The notes: generated from the letters alone by a model not told the origin. A DNA stretch of 9,914 nucleotides from Perlabentimonas sp964554585 (GCA_964554585.1 CAZKPD010000097.1:1-9914); one strand, 5' to 3'. Positions 1 to 6,551 are shown, numbered from the stretch's first letter. Program-made: numbers and translations.

Positions 1-797
1 TCGCCGGCGGGGTGCGCTTCGACTGGTACGACTACGGGGCAAGGTTTTATGACCCGCAAATAGGGAGGTTTCACACGGTGGACCCGTTAGCGGAAATACT
101 ATACTCTCGAACACCCTATGAGTATGCAGCGAACAACCCTATACGCTTTCTGGATCCACACGGGAGGATTTGGGTGGATGCCAACGGAAATACTGTGTTT
201 GCCAATGGTCAATATACCAAGCATGCAACTGTTGAACACAAAGCCTATGGTGCAATACTAATGCAAACAAAAACTGGAGAGCAACAGTTTAATAAGTTAG
301 TCAACTCAGACAATCATGTTCTAATAGAAATGCAAGATCGTTGTATAAGAGAACCTAAAGCCCGTGGAGAGTTTGTTCCAAGGCGCAAAAAAGAATTTGG
401 TAGGGTGACAATTTTAGAAACAACAGCAAAGAACCCTCATAAAATCATATTATACGCAGAGGCTATACAGGAGGCTTCAGATATTTCAGGGTTATCATCA
501 ATGGAGCAACTTGGTATTACACTTGGGCATGAGATTGAACACAATGAGCCTTATAATTTAGAATTAGTAGAGCAATGGATTAATTCAATTTTGGGTAAGT
601 CTATACCTCATAATCAAAGGCTACACGAAGCAGAACCAACTAGGATTGGAAGAATGATTAGAACAGAGTCTATACAAAATAGACCTAAAAGACTTGAACC
701 AATTGAAGGAAAAGCAGAAAGCAAAAATGCGGGAGGTTCTTGGTCTGATTTTTTCAACTGGGTAGGACAGAATAACTTGTGGGATAAACTGAAGTAA
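1..797 (+). CDS. RHS/YD-repeat protein, C-terminal part with HExxH metalloprotease-like toxin tip (5'-truncated by window)
   Basis: The reading frame is open to the left edge (first full codon at 3-5), so this is only the C-terminus of a larger protein; the GTG at 12 is not a real start. Nucleotides 27-170 encode the end of the RHS-associated core: YDYGARFYD, then GRFHTVDPLAE, then YEYAANNPIRFLDPHG. In RHS proteins this core closes a shell around a variable toxin domain that is released into a target cell or host. Here the tip starts near 170 and runs about 208 residues. It contains HEIEH (528-542), a zinc-binding and catalytic HExxH motif, in the context LGITLGHEIEHNE. A downstream HEAEPTRIG segment (624-650) could supply the third, glutamate ligand. 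Known: RHS tips often carry zincin peptidases (e.g. M91-like). Inferred: a toxin acting by proteolysis. The tip is AT-rich relative to the core. The RHS assignment is firm; the peptidase activity and its target are not shown. Confidence 0.85.
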   Translation, partial: AGGVRFDWYDYGARFYDPQIGRFHTVDPLAEILYSRTPYEYAANNPIRFLDPHGRIWVDANGNTVFANGQYTKHATVEHKAYGAILMQTKTGEQQFNKLVNSDNHVLIEMQDRCIREPKARGEFVPRRKKEFGRVTILETTAKNPHKIILYAEAIQEASDISGLSSMEQLGITLGHEIEHNEPYNLELVEQWINSILGKSIPHNQRLHEAEPTRIGRMIRTESIQNRPKRLEPIEGKAESKNAGGSWSDFFNWVGQNNLWDKLK

Positions 798-804
798 TGT
801 CGAA

Positions 805-812
805 TATTTTTG
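805..812 (+). promoter_or_regulatory. Possible Bacteroidota -7 promoter box for the FISUMP gene
   Basis: TATTTTTG matches the TAnnTTTG -7 consensus exactly and lies 41 bp before the ATG at 854. A TTG at 777-779 could be the -33 element, but the 25-bp gap is longer than usual. If functional, the FISUMP gene can be transcribed apart from the RHS gene. In AT-rich DNA a match can arise by chance. Confidence 0.35.
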
Positions 813-853
813 AATTTTGACTCCATTTTCCATTACAAATAAAAAACAATAAA

Positions 854-2053
854 ATGATAGTGTGTAAATTAAATATTCGAATGAAGTGTTTTGCGATAGT
901 CACAATAGCAATACTAATACAATTAAATGCATTCTCACAACAACTTGGAACCTTTACTGATAACCGAGATAATCAAGTTTATCGAACAGTTGAGATTGGG
1001 CGTTTAGTATGGATGAATGAAAATCTTGCCTATGCACCCAAAGAAGGAAATTTCTGGACGTATAATAATGATAAAAAAAATCTCATAAAGTATGGCTTTT
1101 TGTATGATTGGGACACAGCGCAAGAGGTTTGCCCCCTTGGTTGGCACTTGCCAAGTGCTGAGGAGTGGGATAATTTGTCAGATCTGTTAGGAAATACTTT
1201 AGTTGATGAAAATGCAAATGACCTTTCATCTAAAAATAGAAAAGGTAATAATTTAAAATCAACCTTTGCCACACAACTAGGAGGGTATCGTCATTATGAA
1301 GGGGCGTTTTATGAAATTGGGGAAGCTGGTTACTGGTGGAGCTCAACAGTTGATGCACCCATTGACACATGGAGCCGATATGTTTTCTATACCGATAGCA
1401 ACCTGGTTCGTTATAATTTGGGAGCCACCGATGGCTTTTCTGTACGCTGTGTAAAGGATTATGAGCAAACTTACAATTGGTTATTTAAGCCACCAGACAC
1501 CGTAACTTCTGATTATTATAAAACAGAAGAGGGGTATATAATACAAGAGGTGAGTTTAAATATTTATTTTCATTACTACCTGCCTTTTGCTGGTGCAAGT
1601 GTAATCCTTTCAGAAAATCATGATTTTTACATTATTAGTGAAGACGACCTTTTACTTGCTATTCAAGAAAACTCTTTAAAGTTAAAAAATCTAACAATGA
1701 TTGTTAATCCCCATTGGCATGTCTTTGCTCAGAATGAGAAAGAAGTATATCAAAGATTGGCAATCAATTCCACCTCTGGCATTGCCAGTATTTTGTGCTT
1801 AGATGATACAGATATATTTAATATTGGTGGCAAGTATTATGTTTTAAGAAAGCTTAAATACGCATATTTAGATAATATGAAGTTAAGTTATTTATGCCTT
1901 GCCGAAGAAAAACTTCGCCCTTATGATGCTGAAAACTTGAGGTTGTTTCTATTTGCAATAGAATTACTGCCATTAGACAATGAGGTGAAAAAATTTGTGT
2001 GGAAAAAGAAGTATGAATTACCTGACTTTTGGCAAGGTAATGTAACTAAGTAA
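854..2053 (+). CDS. Secreted FISUMP-domain protein with unknown C-terminal domain
   Basis: 399 residues. The N-terminus has a basic/hydrophobic signal peptide ending near AFS-Q (residue 28), so the product is probably exported. Met10 (ATG at 881) gives a more typical signal peptide and is an alternative start. Residues about 33-202 form a FISUMP domain (Fibrobacter succinogenes major paralogous domain): TFTDNRDNQVYRTVEIG, then VWMNENLAY, CPLGWHLPSAEEWDNL (93-108), GYWWSST (159-165) and GFSVRCV (194-200). The domain is common in secreted Bacteroidota and Fibrobacter proteins; its function is not established. Residues 203-399 match no family I recognise; they are rich in aromatic and hydrophobic residues, and no type IX sorting domain is evident. 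The gene starts 56 bp after the RHS toxin-like gene, the usual place for an immunity gene, but a FISUMP immunity protein is not established. An export signal would fit protection in the periplasm, or an independent surface protein. Confidence 0.85.
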   Translation: MIVCKLNIRMKCFAIVTIAILIQLNAFSQQLGTFTDNRDNQVYRTVEIGRLVWMNENLAYAPKEGNFWTYNNDKKNLIKYGFLYDWDTAQEVCPLGWHLPSAEEWDNLSDLLGNTLVDENANDLSSKNRKGNNLKSTFATQLGGYRHYEGAFYEIGEAGYWWSSTVDAPIDTWSRYVFYTDSNLVRYNLGATDGFSVRCVKDYEQTYNWLFKPPDTVTSDYYKTEEGYIIQEVSLNIYFHYYLPFAGASVILSENHDFYIISEDDLLLAIQENSLKLKNLTMIVNPHWHVFAQNEKEVYQRLAINSTSGIASILCLDDTDIFNIGGKYYVLRKLKYAYLDNMKLSYLCLAEEKLRPYDAENLRLFLFAIELLPLDNEVKKFVWKKKYELPDFWQGNVTK

Positions 2054-2068
2054 AAAAAAGTCCCCGTT

Positions 2069-2091
2069 CGGCTCAGGTTGTACCTGAGCCG
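2069..2091. repeat. Perfect 10-bp hairpin after FISUMP gene
   Basis: CGGCTCAGGT at 2069-2078 is the exact reverse complement of ACCTGAGCCG at 2082-2091, with a TGT loop. It begins 15 bp after the stop codon. No T tract follows directly, so it is not a canonical terminator by itself. It may be a dispersed palindrome, or it may stabilise the mRNA 3' end. Confidence 0.7.
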
Positions 2092-2102
2092 GTCTATCAT
2101 TA

Positions 2103-2117
2103 GCAGGCTACGCCTGC
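2103..2117. repeat. Perfect 6-bp GC-rich hairpin
   Basis: GCAGGC (2103-2108) and GCCTGC (2112-2117) flank a TAC loop. It is the second of three consecutive hairpins between the FISUMP stop and position 2160. No T tract follows. Confidence 0.6.
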
Positions 2118-2133
2118 GGTATAGTAAAATACC

Positions 2134-2159
2134 AAACCCGCCTATTTTTGGGCGGGTTT
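2134..2159 (+). terminator. Rho-independent terminator of the RHS/FISUMP region
   Basis: AAACCCGCC (2134-2142) pairs perfectly with GGCGGGTTT (2151-2159) around an 8-nt loop, and the stem runs into TTTT at 2157-2160. GC-rich stems flanked by A and T runs are typical intrinsic terminators in Bacteroidota. The stem is symmetrical (A run before, T run after), so it may work in both directions, though mnmA ends about 350 bp away. Confidence 0.8.
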
Positions 2160-2232
2160 TATACGTTCTCACTCACAGGTAAGAGTTTGTTACGCAGCCA
2201 TTCGTCACTTGAGAACCTCACTGTTTCTTGTT

Positions 2233-2271
2233 CGTTGCGAACTTTGCGGCTTCTTTGTGTGCTTTGTGGTT
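2233..2271 (-). repeat. CAAAG-periodic dispersed repeat
   Basis: On the minus strand CAAAG occurs three times, at 2262-2266, 2253-2257 and 2242-2246, spaced 9 and 11 bp, within ACAAAG or GCAAAG contexts. From memory, such 'aaccgcaaagaacgcaaag' DNA recurs in intergenic regions of many bacteria, where it can be mis-translated as HKEHKEHKE-like peptides. That it is the same family here is by resemblance only. Confidence 0.5.
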
Positions 2272-2285
2272 GGCTTCGAGGGCAT

Positions 2286-2315
2286 TTCGACAGGTGCTAT
2301 GGTGAGCCTGCCGAA
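2286..2315. repeat. TTCGACAGG...CCTGCCGAA inverted repeat
   Basis: TTCGACAGG (2286-2294) and CCTGCCGAA (2307-2315) pair over 9 positions with one A/C mismatch, which becomes a G-T wobble if the minus strand is transcribed. The spacer is 12 bp. An overlapping alternative pairing uses TGAGC (2303-2307) and GCTCA (2318-2322). The words TTCGACAGG and GAGCCTG-CCGAAC resemble a widespread intergenic palindrome. Confidence 0.5.
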
Positions 2316-2334
2316 CCGCTCAGGGCGTCGCTTA

Positions 2335-2359
2335 GTTCTCGGTTCAGAGTTCGGAGAAC
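2335..2359. repeat. GTTCTC/GAGAAC inverted repeat
   Basis: GTTCTC (2335-2340) and GAGAAC (2354-2359) are perfect reverse complements separated by 13 bp. The interior contains GGTTC and AGTTCGG, repeats of the same GTTC word. The function is unknown. Confidence 0.4.
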
Positions 2360-2379
2360 GTTTTACTCTTCACAAATAA

Positions 2380-2403
2380 GCGAATCGGCGAATTGGCAAA
2401 TCT
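2380..2403 (+). repeat. Three degenerate 8-bp tandem units
   Basis: GCGAATCG (2380-2387), GCGAATTG (2388-2395) and GCAAATCT (2396-2403) form a short tandem series with decay toward the right. It looks like a microsatellite-type remnant. Confidence 0.4.
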
Positions 2404-2420
2404 ACCTGCCTTTAGCAGGT
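2404..2420. repeat. ACCTGC/GCAGGT hairpin
   Basis: ACCTGC (2404-2409) pairs perfectly with GCAGGT (2415-2420) around a 5-nt loop. Read on the minus strand it lies downstream of mnmA, but its T run precedes the stem, so it is a poor terminator in that direction. On the plus strand it is followed by TTGC and then an A run. Confidence 0.45.
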
Positions 2421-2508
2421 TTGCAAAAAAAGTATATTTCCCATTAAACAGAGACTAATAAGATATAGATGAAGTTGGGCTTTTGCAGAATAGAGTAGGT
2501 GTGTGGTT

Positions 2509-3681
2509 TTAAGCAATCACCCCCGAACCAATCAGCTCCTCATTGTGATACCATGCGGCAAACTGCCCCGAGGTGATGCCCCGTTGGGGTTGCTCAAACA
2601 CAATGTACATGCCGTTCTCGTGTTGAGAAAGCATTCCTTTTTGCAGTGGTTGCCTGTATCGGATACGGATATCATAGGGGCGGCTTTCGCCAATGCTCAT
2701 GGCCAAATCGGGACGAATCCAGTGTATCTCCTCTTTTGGAATAAACAGCGATTGCCTAAACAACCCGGGATGGTCGTCACCCTGACCCACGTACACAATA
2801 TTCATGGCCACATCGGTGGCAATCACAAAGAGCGGTTTGGGCGTTCCGCCCACATTGAGCCCTTTGCGTTGGCCAATGGTAAAGAAGTGTGCCCCGTTGT
2901 GCTCACCCACTTTTTTTCCATCAGTAGGTTTGTAGCTAAATCCGGCCGACTGTTCCAGCGGATTGCCATTGGCTGCTTGTGCATACATTTCATGCCCCGC
3001 AGGAATCTCAATAATATCGCCCGTTTTGGCTGCCAGCTGTTGCTGCAAAAAGGTGGGTAAATCCACCTTACCCACAAAGCAGATACCCTGCGAGTCTTTT
3101 CGCTGTGCGGTGGCCAGCCCCAGCTTGGTTGCAATATCACGAACCTGCGGTTTGGTAAGCTCTCCAATGGGGAATAGCGCCTTTTGCAGCTGTTGCTGGT
3201 TTAGCTGGCACAGGAAGTAGCTCTGATCCTTATTATCGTCTTTGCCGGCCAATAGGCGGTAAACGGTTTTACCATCCTTTTCCATTTCTGCCTTTCGGCA
3301 GTAGTGGCCTGTGGCCACAAAATCGGCATTATGCTCCTGAGCGGCTTTAAAAAACTCGTCAAACTTAATCTCTCGGTTACAAAGCACATCGGGATTGGGG
3401 GTTCGCCCCCTGGAATACTCGTTAAACATGTAATCTACCACCCGCTTGCGGTACTGTACGCTTAGGTCAACCACATGGAAAGGGATATTCAGTTTACGGG
3501 CTACAAGCTGTGCAAAATCCACATCCTCATCAAAAGGGCAGTCGCCATGCAGTACGCCGGTGGTATCGTGCCAATTCTTCATAAATAGCCCAATCACCTC
3601 GTATCCCTGCTCTTGCAGTACATAGGCAGCCACGCTGGAATCCACTCCGCCCGACAGTCCCACTACAACCCTTTTTTTCAT
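2509..3681 (-). CDS. mnmA: tRNA-specific 2-thiouridylase MnmA
   Basis: 390 residues, complete. MnmA adenylates the wobble uridine (U34) of tRNA-Lys, -Glu and -Gln with ATP and replaces the 2-oxygen by sulfur, in the cytoplasm. The PP-loop SGGVDSS is at residues 10-16, the first catalytic cysteine at Cys101 (NPDVLCNREIKF), and the persulfide-carrying second cysteine at Cys201 (DSQGICFVG). GQRKGLNVGG (270-279) and the C-terminal RYRQPL...GQFAAWY beta-barrel are also present. It is about 22 residues longer than the E. coli enzyme because of an insertion near residues 231-258, before the HFFTIGQRKG segment; I recall similar insertions in Bacteroidota homologues. The start is the ATG next to the PP-loop strand; no strong Shine-Dalgarno is seen. 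It is transcribed divergently from the nucleoid-associated protein gene and appears monocistronic. Confidence 0.97.
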   Translation of the reverse strand: MKKRVVVGLSGGVDSSVAAYVLQEQGYEVIGLFMKNWHDTTGVLHGDCPFDEDVDFAQLVARKLNIPFHVVDLSVQYRKRVVDYMFNEYSRGRTPNPDVLCNREIKFDEFFKAAQEHNADFVATGHYCRKAEMEKDGKTVYRLLAGKDDNKDQSYFLCQLNQQQLQKALFPIGELTKPQVRDIATKLGLATAQRKDSQGICFVGKVDLPTFLQQQLAAKTGDIIEIPAGHEMYAQAANGNPLEQSAGFSYKPTDGKKVGEHNGAHFFTIGQRKGLNVGGTPKPLFVIATDVAMNIVYVGQGDDHPGLFRQSLFIPKEEIHWIRPDLAMSIGESRPYDIRIRYRQPLQKGMLSQHENGMYIVFEQPQRGITSGQFAAWYHNEELIGSGVIA

Positions 3682-3706
3682 CTAAAATGACCTATTAATA
3701 ACGGCA

Positions 3707-3714
3707 CAAAAATA
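3707..3714 (-). promoter_or_regulatory. Possible -7 promoter box for mnmA
   Basis: On the minus strand this reads TATTTTTG, an exact TAnnTTTG match, 25 bp before the mnmA ATG. No TTG is seen at the expected -33 position, so support is partial. Confidence 0.35.
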
Positions 3715-3790
3715 CAAAAAAGGAATGGTTTTTTTGGGGTAGAAATTAACGGTTCTCCCGTGCAAAGGTTTTTCAACAAAATAATACTGC

Positions 3791-3798
3791 TAACTTTG
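3791..3798 (+). promoter_or_regulatory. Probable -7 promoter box for the nucleoid-associated protein operon
   Basis: TAACTTTG matches TAnnTTTG exactly, 17 bp before the ATG at 3816, which gives a leader of roughly 10 nt. A T-rich stretch (3768-3773) sits about 17 bp upstream where the -33 element belongs, but it has no clear TTG. Confidence 0.5.
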
Positions 3799-3815
3799 GG
3801 CAAAAGTTTGAAGCT

Positions 3816-4859
3816 ATGCTCGATTTTTCCGAAGCTGATATACAGCTACTTGCCATTCATTCGCTGGGTGATGATACAGTCCAAACGCCCATTGTCCTTA
3901 GCAATTCCCTTACCCGGATTGAGGATGAACACGTATTGGAGCTGCTAAAAACCTATTTCCTTTCGGCCTTTAAGCAGCCCGAGTTTTACAGCTTTAGCCA
4001 TCCTCAGGAGCTGGAGATGAACAGGGTGTATGCTATGGCTGCCAAGGTTTTTGCCGATGTGGATGCGCTGCTGGAGCAGTCGCAATGGATGGCAGAGCAT
4101 TTGGCAGGTAGCCCTGCCAATGGCAAGGGGGGTGAGCTGTATGTGGCCTACATTAACGACTGCATTGTGGATGGTGAGCTGGTGGATGCGGTTGGAATCT
4201 TTAAATCGGAGAGTAAAGAGACCTTTTTAAAGGTTTATCGGCAGTCGGACGAAGCCTTTGGCGTGGAGTCCCTTCAGGGCATTAATATCCGCAAGCTGGA
4301 TAGGGGCTGCCTCATATTTAGTACAGAGCCGGATTTTGGTTATAAGGTGTTGGCTACGGATAGTACCGTTAAAAACAGTGCCGAGAGCCATTGGATTTCT
4401 GCCTTTTTGGGCATTAAACCCCGCCAAGACGATTTTTACCAAACCAAAGGGCATATGAACCTTTGCAAGTCGTTTATTCGGGATGTGCTGGCTAAAGAGG
4501 ATGTGGTGGAGAAAACCGAGCAAACGGCCATTATCAATAAAACACGTGACTACTTTGCTCAAAACGAGAGCTACAACCAAGAGGATTTTGAGGCCAATAT
4601 CATTGGCATGCCCGAGGTGGTTGAGCAGTACCGCGAGTATAGGGATGCCTACGAATCGGAAATGGGCTATAACCTTAAGGATTCATTCGCCATTTCGGCC
4701 GATGCGGCCAAGCAGGCCAAAAAGGTTTTTAAGAGCGTAATCAAGCTGGATAAGAATTTTCACCTCTATATTCATGGCGGACGGGATAGGGTAGAGAAAG
4801 GGTACGACCAGGATAAGGGTATGGGCTACTACAAGCTCTATTTTGATGCCGAGGGGTAA
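3816..4859 (+). CDS. Nucleoid-associated protein, NA37/YejK family
   Basis: 347 residues, close to the usual size of the family. Members bind DNA and copurify with the bacterial nucleoid (E. coli YejK/NdpA); the precise role is unclear. The family is suggested by the N-terminal strand and turn with IQLLAIHSLGDD followed by PIVLSNSLTRIEDEHVLELLKTYFLSAF (residues 9-52), the central GGELYVAYINDCIVDGE and VGIFKSESKETFLKV region (about 106-139), FLGIKPRQDDFYQTKGHMNLCK, and the C-terminal KNFHLYIHGGRDRVEKGYD. The next in-frame Met is residue 68, well inside the conserved part, so ATG 3816 is the only sensible start. It leads a three-gene run with DUF5063 (32-bp gap) and a DEDDy exonuclease, which fits nucleic-acid work. 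The assignment comes from recalled family patterns, not a search. Confidence 0.85.
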   Translation: MLDFSEADIQLLAIHSLGDDTVQTPIVLSNSLTRIEDEHVLELLKTYFLSAFKQPEFYSFSHPQELEMNRVYAMAAKVFADVDALLEQSQWMAEHLAGSPANGKGGELYVAYINDCIVDGELVDAVGIFKSESKETFLKVYRQSDEAFGVESLQGINIRKLDRGCLIFSTEPDFGYKVLATDSTVKNSAESHWISAFLGIKPRQDDFYQTKGHMNLCKSFIRDVLAKEDVVEKTEQTAIINKTRDYFAQNESYNQEDFEANIIGMPEVVEQYREYRDAYESEMGYNLKDSFAISADAAKQAKKVFKSVIKLDKNFHLYIHGGRDRVEKGYDQDKGMGYYKLYFDAEG

Positions 4860-4891
4860 GCCATAGCATTTAGCACTAAAAGATTAGCGTA

Positions 4892-5518
4892 ATGAGTACC
4901 ATAAAAGAGATTGTTTTTAGCAAGGCCACCATTGAGTTTGCCACCGTGGCCAAAGAGTATTGTACATTTATTGAAAGCGCCACAACCTTTAAGCGGAGCC
5001 AATTCGTAAAGGTGTGCCACAGCCTTTTGCCTCTACTGTACTATAAAGCTTCGCTTTTACCTGCTACCGAGCCTGTGAGCGAGATGGGAAATGTGAAACA
5101 TGTTACCGAGGAGTACTATTTGGCCCTTGAAGAGCGGCTTAAAATCTATTTGGGCGAACACGATGCCTTCCCAGGGGTGTTTGATCCCAATGTGGCCGAA
5201 ACCGATGAGCCTTTTGCTGCCAGCATTGCCGAGTATTTGAGCGATGTGTACCAAGATTTAAAAGATTTTACCATGCTCTACCAAAAAGGGCAGGAGGAGG
5301 AGATGAACGATGCGTTGTGGGAGTGCCGTTTAAATTTTAAGGATTATTGGGGTATCCGTTTGGCTAACGCCATTCGTGCGTTCCACATGCTGGCATATGG
5401 CGATGCCGATTTGGATGAGTATGTGGAGCAACTTCCCAAGAAAGGCGATGATAGCGTTGATACCGATGCTTGGTTTATTACCCGCAGGCAGCGCGATATG
5501 CTAGGCGAAGAGCTATGA
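4892..5518 (+). CDS. DUF5063 domain-containing protein
   Basis: 208 residues, predicted soluble and mostly helical, acidic, with no signal peptide or membrane segment. I recognise the DUF5063 pattern: VAKEYCTFIESA (residues about 19-30), LLPLLYYKASLLP (45-57), VTEEYYLALEERLKIYLGEHDAF (about 71-93), YLSDVYQDLKDFTMLYQKG (about 114-132), then the hallmark-like ALWECRLNFKDYWGIRLANAIRAFHML. The biochemical function is unknown. The stop overlaps the start of the exonuclease gene (ATGA at 5515-5518), so the two proteins are probably made by coupled translation. I recall DUF5063 next to a 3'-5' exonuclease in many Bacteroidota, which suggests a working partnership; that is inference. Confidence 0.85.
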   Translation: MSTIKEIVFSKATIEFATVAKEYCTFIESATTFKRSQFVKVCHSLLPLLYYKASLLPATEPVSEMGNVKHVTEEYYLALEERLKIYLGEHDAFPGVFDPNVAETDEPFAASIAEYLSDVYQDLKDFTMLYQKGQEEEMNDALWECRLNFKDYWGIRLANAIRAFHMLAYGDADLDEYVEQLPKKGDDSVDTDAWFITRRQRDMLGEEL

Positions 5519-6108
5519 TATATCCCGAAACCATAAGCAAAGAGGAGCTGGCACAGCTACCTAGGGCCGAGTACCCCGGGCGTATAGTAGTCGTCAACGA
5601 CCGACAAAGCTTAGAGCAATGGTTGCCACTGCTGCTCCGCGAGCCCATTGTGGGCTTTGATACGGAGACTAAGCCAACCTTTAAAAAAGGGCAATCGAGC
5701 AATATGGCGCTGCTGCAGCTGGCTACTGCTGAGGTGGCTCTGCTTATCAGGGTGCAGCAGGTGGGCTTACCCCAAGAGCTGATACACCTCTTTTCCAATC
5801 CGCATATTCATAAAGTTGGCGCAGCCATTCACGATGATATAAAACTGCTGCAAAAGCTAGAGAAGTTTAATCCTCAAGGCTTTGTCGATTTGCAGAATGT
5901 GCTTCCCGAGTATGGCATAACCAGTATTAGCGTTCAAAAAATGACGGGCATTGTGCTGGGTCTTCGGGTATCCAAATCGCAACAGCTCTCCAACTGGGAG
6001 CAACCCCAGCTAACCGATGCCCAGCAGCAGTATGCTGCTGTGGATGCTTGGGTTTGCAAAGAGGTGTACCAAAAACTGCTTGTCTCCAGAATTAGGAAGC
6101 TGCATTAA
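5515..6108 (+). CDS. DEDDy-type 3'-5' exonuclease (WRN/RNase D-like)
   Basis: 197 residues from ATG 5515, a single-domain exonuclease. The acidic metal-binding residues are visible: Asp49 and Glu51 in VGFDTET (motif I), Asp108 in KVGAAIHDDIKLL (motif II), and Tyr173 with Asp177 in YAAVDAWVCKEVY (motif III), the Y-x3-D arrangement of the DEDDy class. LSNWEQPQLTDAQQQYAAVDA is the usual RNase D/WRN-type lead-in to motif III. Such enzymes remove nucleotides from 3' ends of DNA or RNA using two divalent metals; which substrate is used here is not determinable. The open frame extends upstream to 5470, but that part lies inside DUF5063 and encodes YYPQAARYARRR-type shadow sequence. ATG 5515, overlapping the DUF5063 stop, is the better start. 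A short hairpin follows the stop. Confidence 0.9.
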   Translation: MIYPETISKEELAQLPRAEYPGRIVVVNDRQSLEQWLPLLLREPIVGFDTETKPTFKKGQSSNMALLQLATAEVALLIRVQQVGLPQELIHLFSNPHIHKVGAAIHDDIKLLQKLEKFNPQGFVDLQNVLPEYGITSISVQKMTGIVLGLRVSKSQQLSNWEQPQLTDAQQQYAAVDAWVCKEVYQKLLVSRIRKLH

Positions 6109-6109
6109 G

Positions 6110-6125
6110 CTAAACCTGAGTTTAG
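6110..6125. terminator. Weak bidirectional terminator-like hairpin
   Basis: CTAAAC (6110-6115), a CTGA tetraloop and GTTTAG (6120-6125) form a 6-bp stem in the 24-bp gap between two convergent genes. The stem is AT-rich and no long T tract follows on the plus strand, so termination strength is doubtful. The position is what makes it plausible. Confidence 0.4.
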
Positions 6126-6132
6126 ATAAATC

Positions 6133-6480
6133 TTACTCTTTCCCCTGCAGCTCCTCCCAATACTCCATAGCCCTGCGGGTATGGGGAATTACAATGGTTC
6201 CGCCCACAATATTGGCCACGGCAAATATTTCCATCATTTGTGGGGTGGTTACCTTCTGCTCATGGCATTTTTCCAGATGATATTTTATGCAGTCGTCGCA
6301 GCGCAGCACCATGGAGGCTACCAGCCCCAGCATCTCCTTTACCTGTGTACTCAGCTCACCCTCCATGTAGGTGTTGGTATCGAGGTTGAATAACCTTTTG
6401 ATTACCATATTGTCCTGCGCAAGGATGCGCTCGTTCATTTTGGCCCTGTATTGGCGGAATTCTTCAATTTGATTGCTCAT
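6133..6480 (-). CDS. AhpD-like carboxymuconolactone decarboxylase family protein
   Basis: 115 residues, a single all-helical CMD/AhpD domain. The redox motif C-x2-C-x3-H is present as Cys61, Cys64 and His68 in VLRCDDCIKYHLEKC. It is followed by the helix TTPQMMEIFAVANIVGGTIVIPHTRRAMEYW, which is typical of the family. Members with the CxxC pair act as thiol-disulfide or peroxidase partners; those without it act in aromatic-ring catabolism. The CxxC pair favours a redox role. The lipoamide-dependent full AhpD is longer. The gene stands alone, with a convergent exonuclease on one side and a divergent YggS gene on the other. The substrate and partner are unknown. Confidence 0.9.
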   Translation of the reverse strand: MSNQIEEFRQYRAKMNERILAQDNMVIKRLFNLDTNTYMEGELSTQVKEMLGLVASMVLRCDDCIKYHLEKCHEQKVTTPQMMEIFAVANIVGGTIVIPHTRRAMEYWEELQGKE

Positions 6481-6551
6481 GATTGGCTAATTTTAAGGGA
6501 TAAAATAACAAAATCGATTGGTAATACGCAATTGAAAAAAAATTAATATTA

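Larger units (their letters stand above)
2161..2508. other. Gene-free repeat patchwork between accessory DNA and mnmA
   Basis: This stretch has no credible gene. An open frame of 99 codons (2148-2447, plus) crosses the terminator and several repeats; its translation (SLRTLRLLCVLCG...) looks like translated repeat DNA rather than protein. The stretch holds at least five short repeat or inverted-repeat elements listed separately, then an AT-rich part (2421-2508) where nothing is recognised. No intrinsic terminator for mnmA is visible here. Confidence 0.65.

Noticed and set aside
2242..2266. CTTTG repeats considered as a CRISPR array
   Set aside because: Units are 5-7 bp with 9-11 bp spacing and no spacers of CRISPR length; no cas genes are present.
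2148..2447. 99-codon plus-strand open frame after the terminator
   Set aside because: It spans the terminator arm and several intergenic repeats; the translation is repeat-like (LRTLRLLCVLCG) with no family resemblance or ribosome binding site.
2503..3060. 185-codon plus-strand open frame antisense to mnmA
   Set aside because: It lies wholly opposite a well-supported mnmA, and its translation has no domain features.
5470..5514. Upstream extension of the exonuclease to GTG 5470
   Set aside because: It overlaps the conserved end of DUF5063 and adds an atypical arginine-rich leader; ATG 5515 gives the common ATGA coupling.
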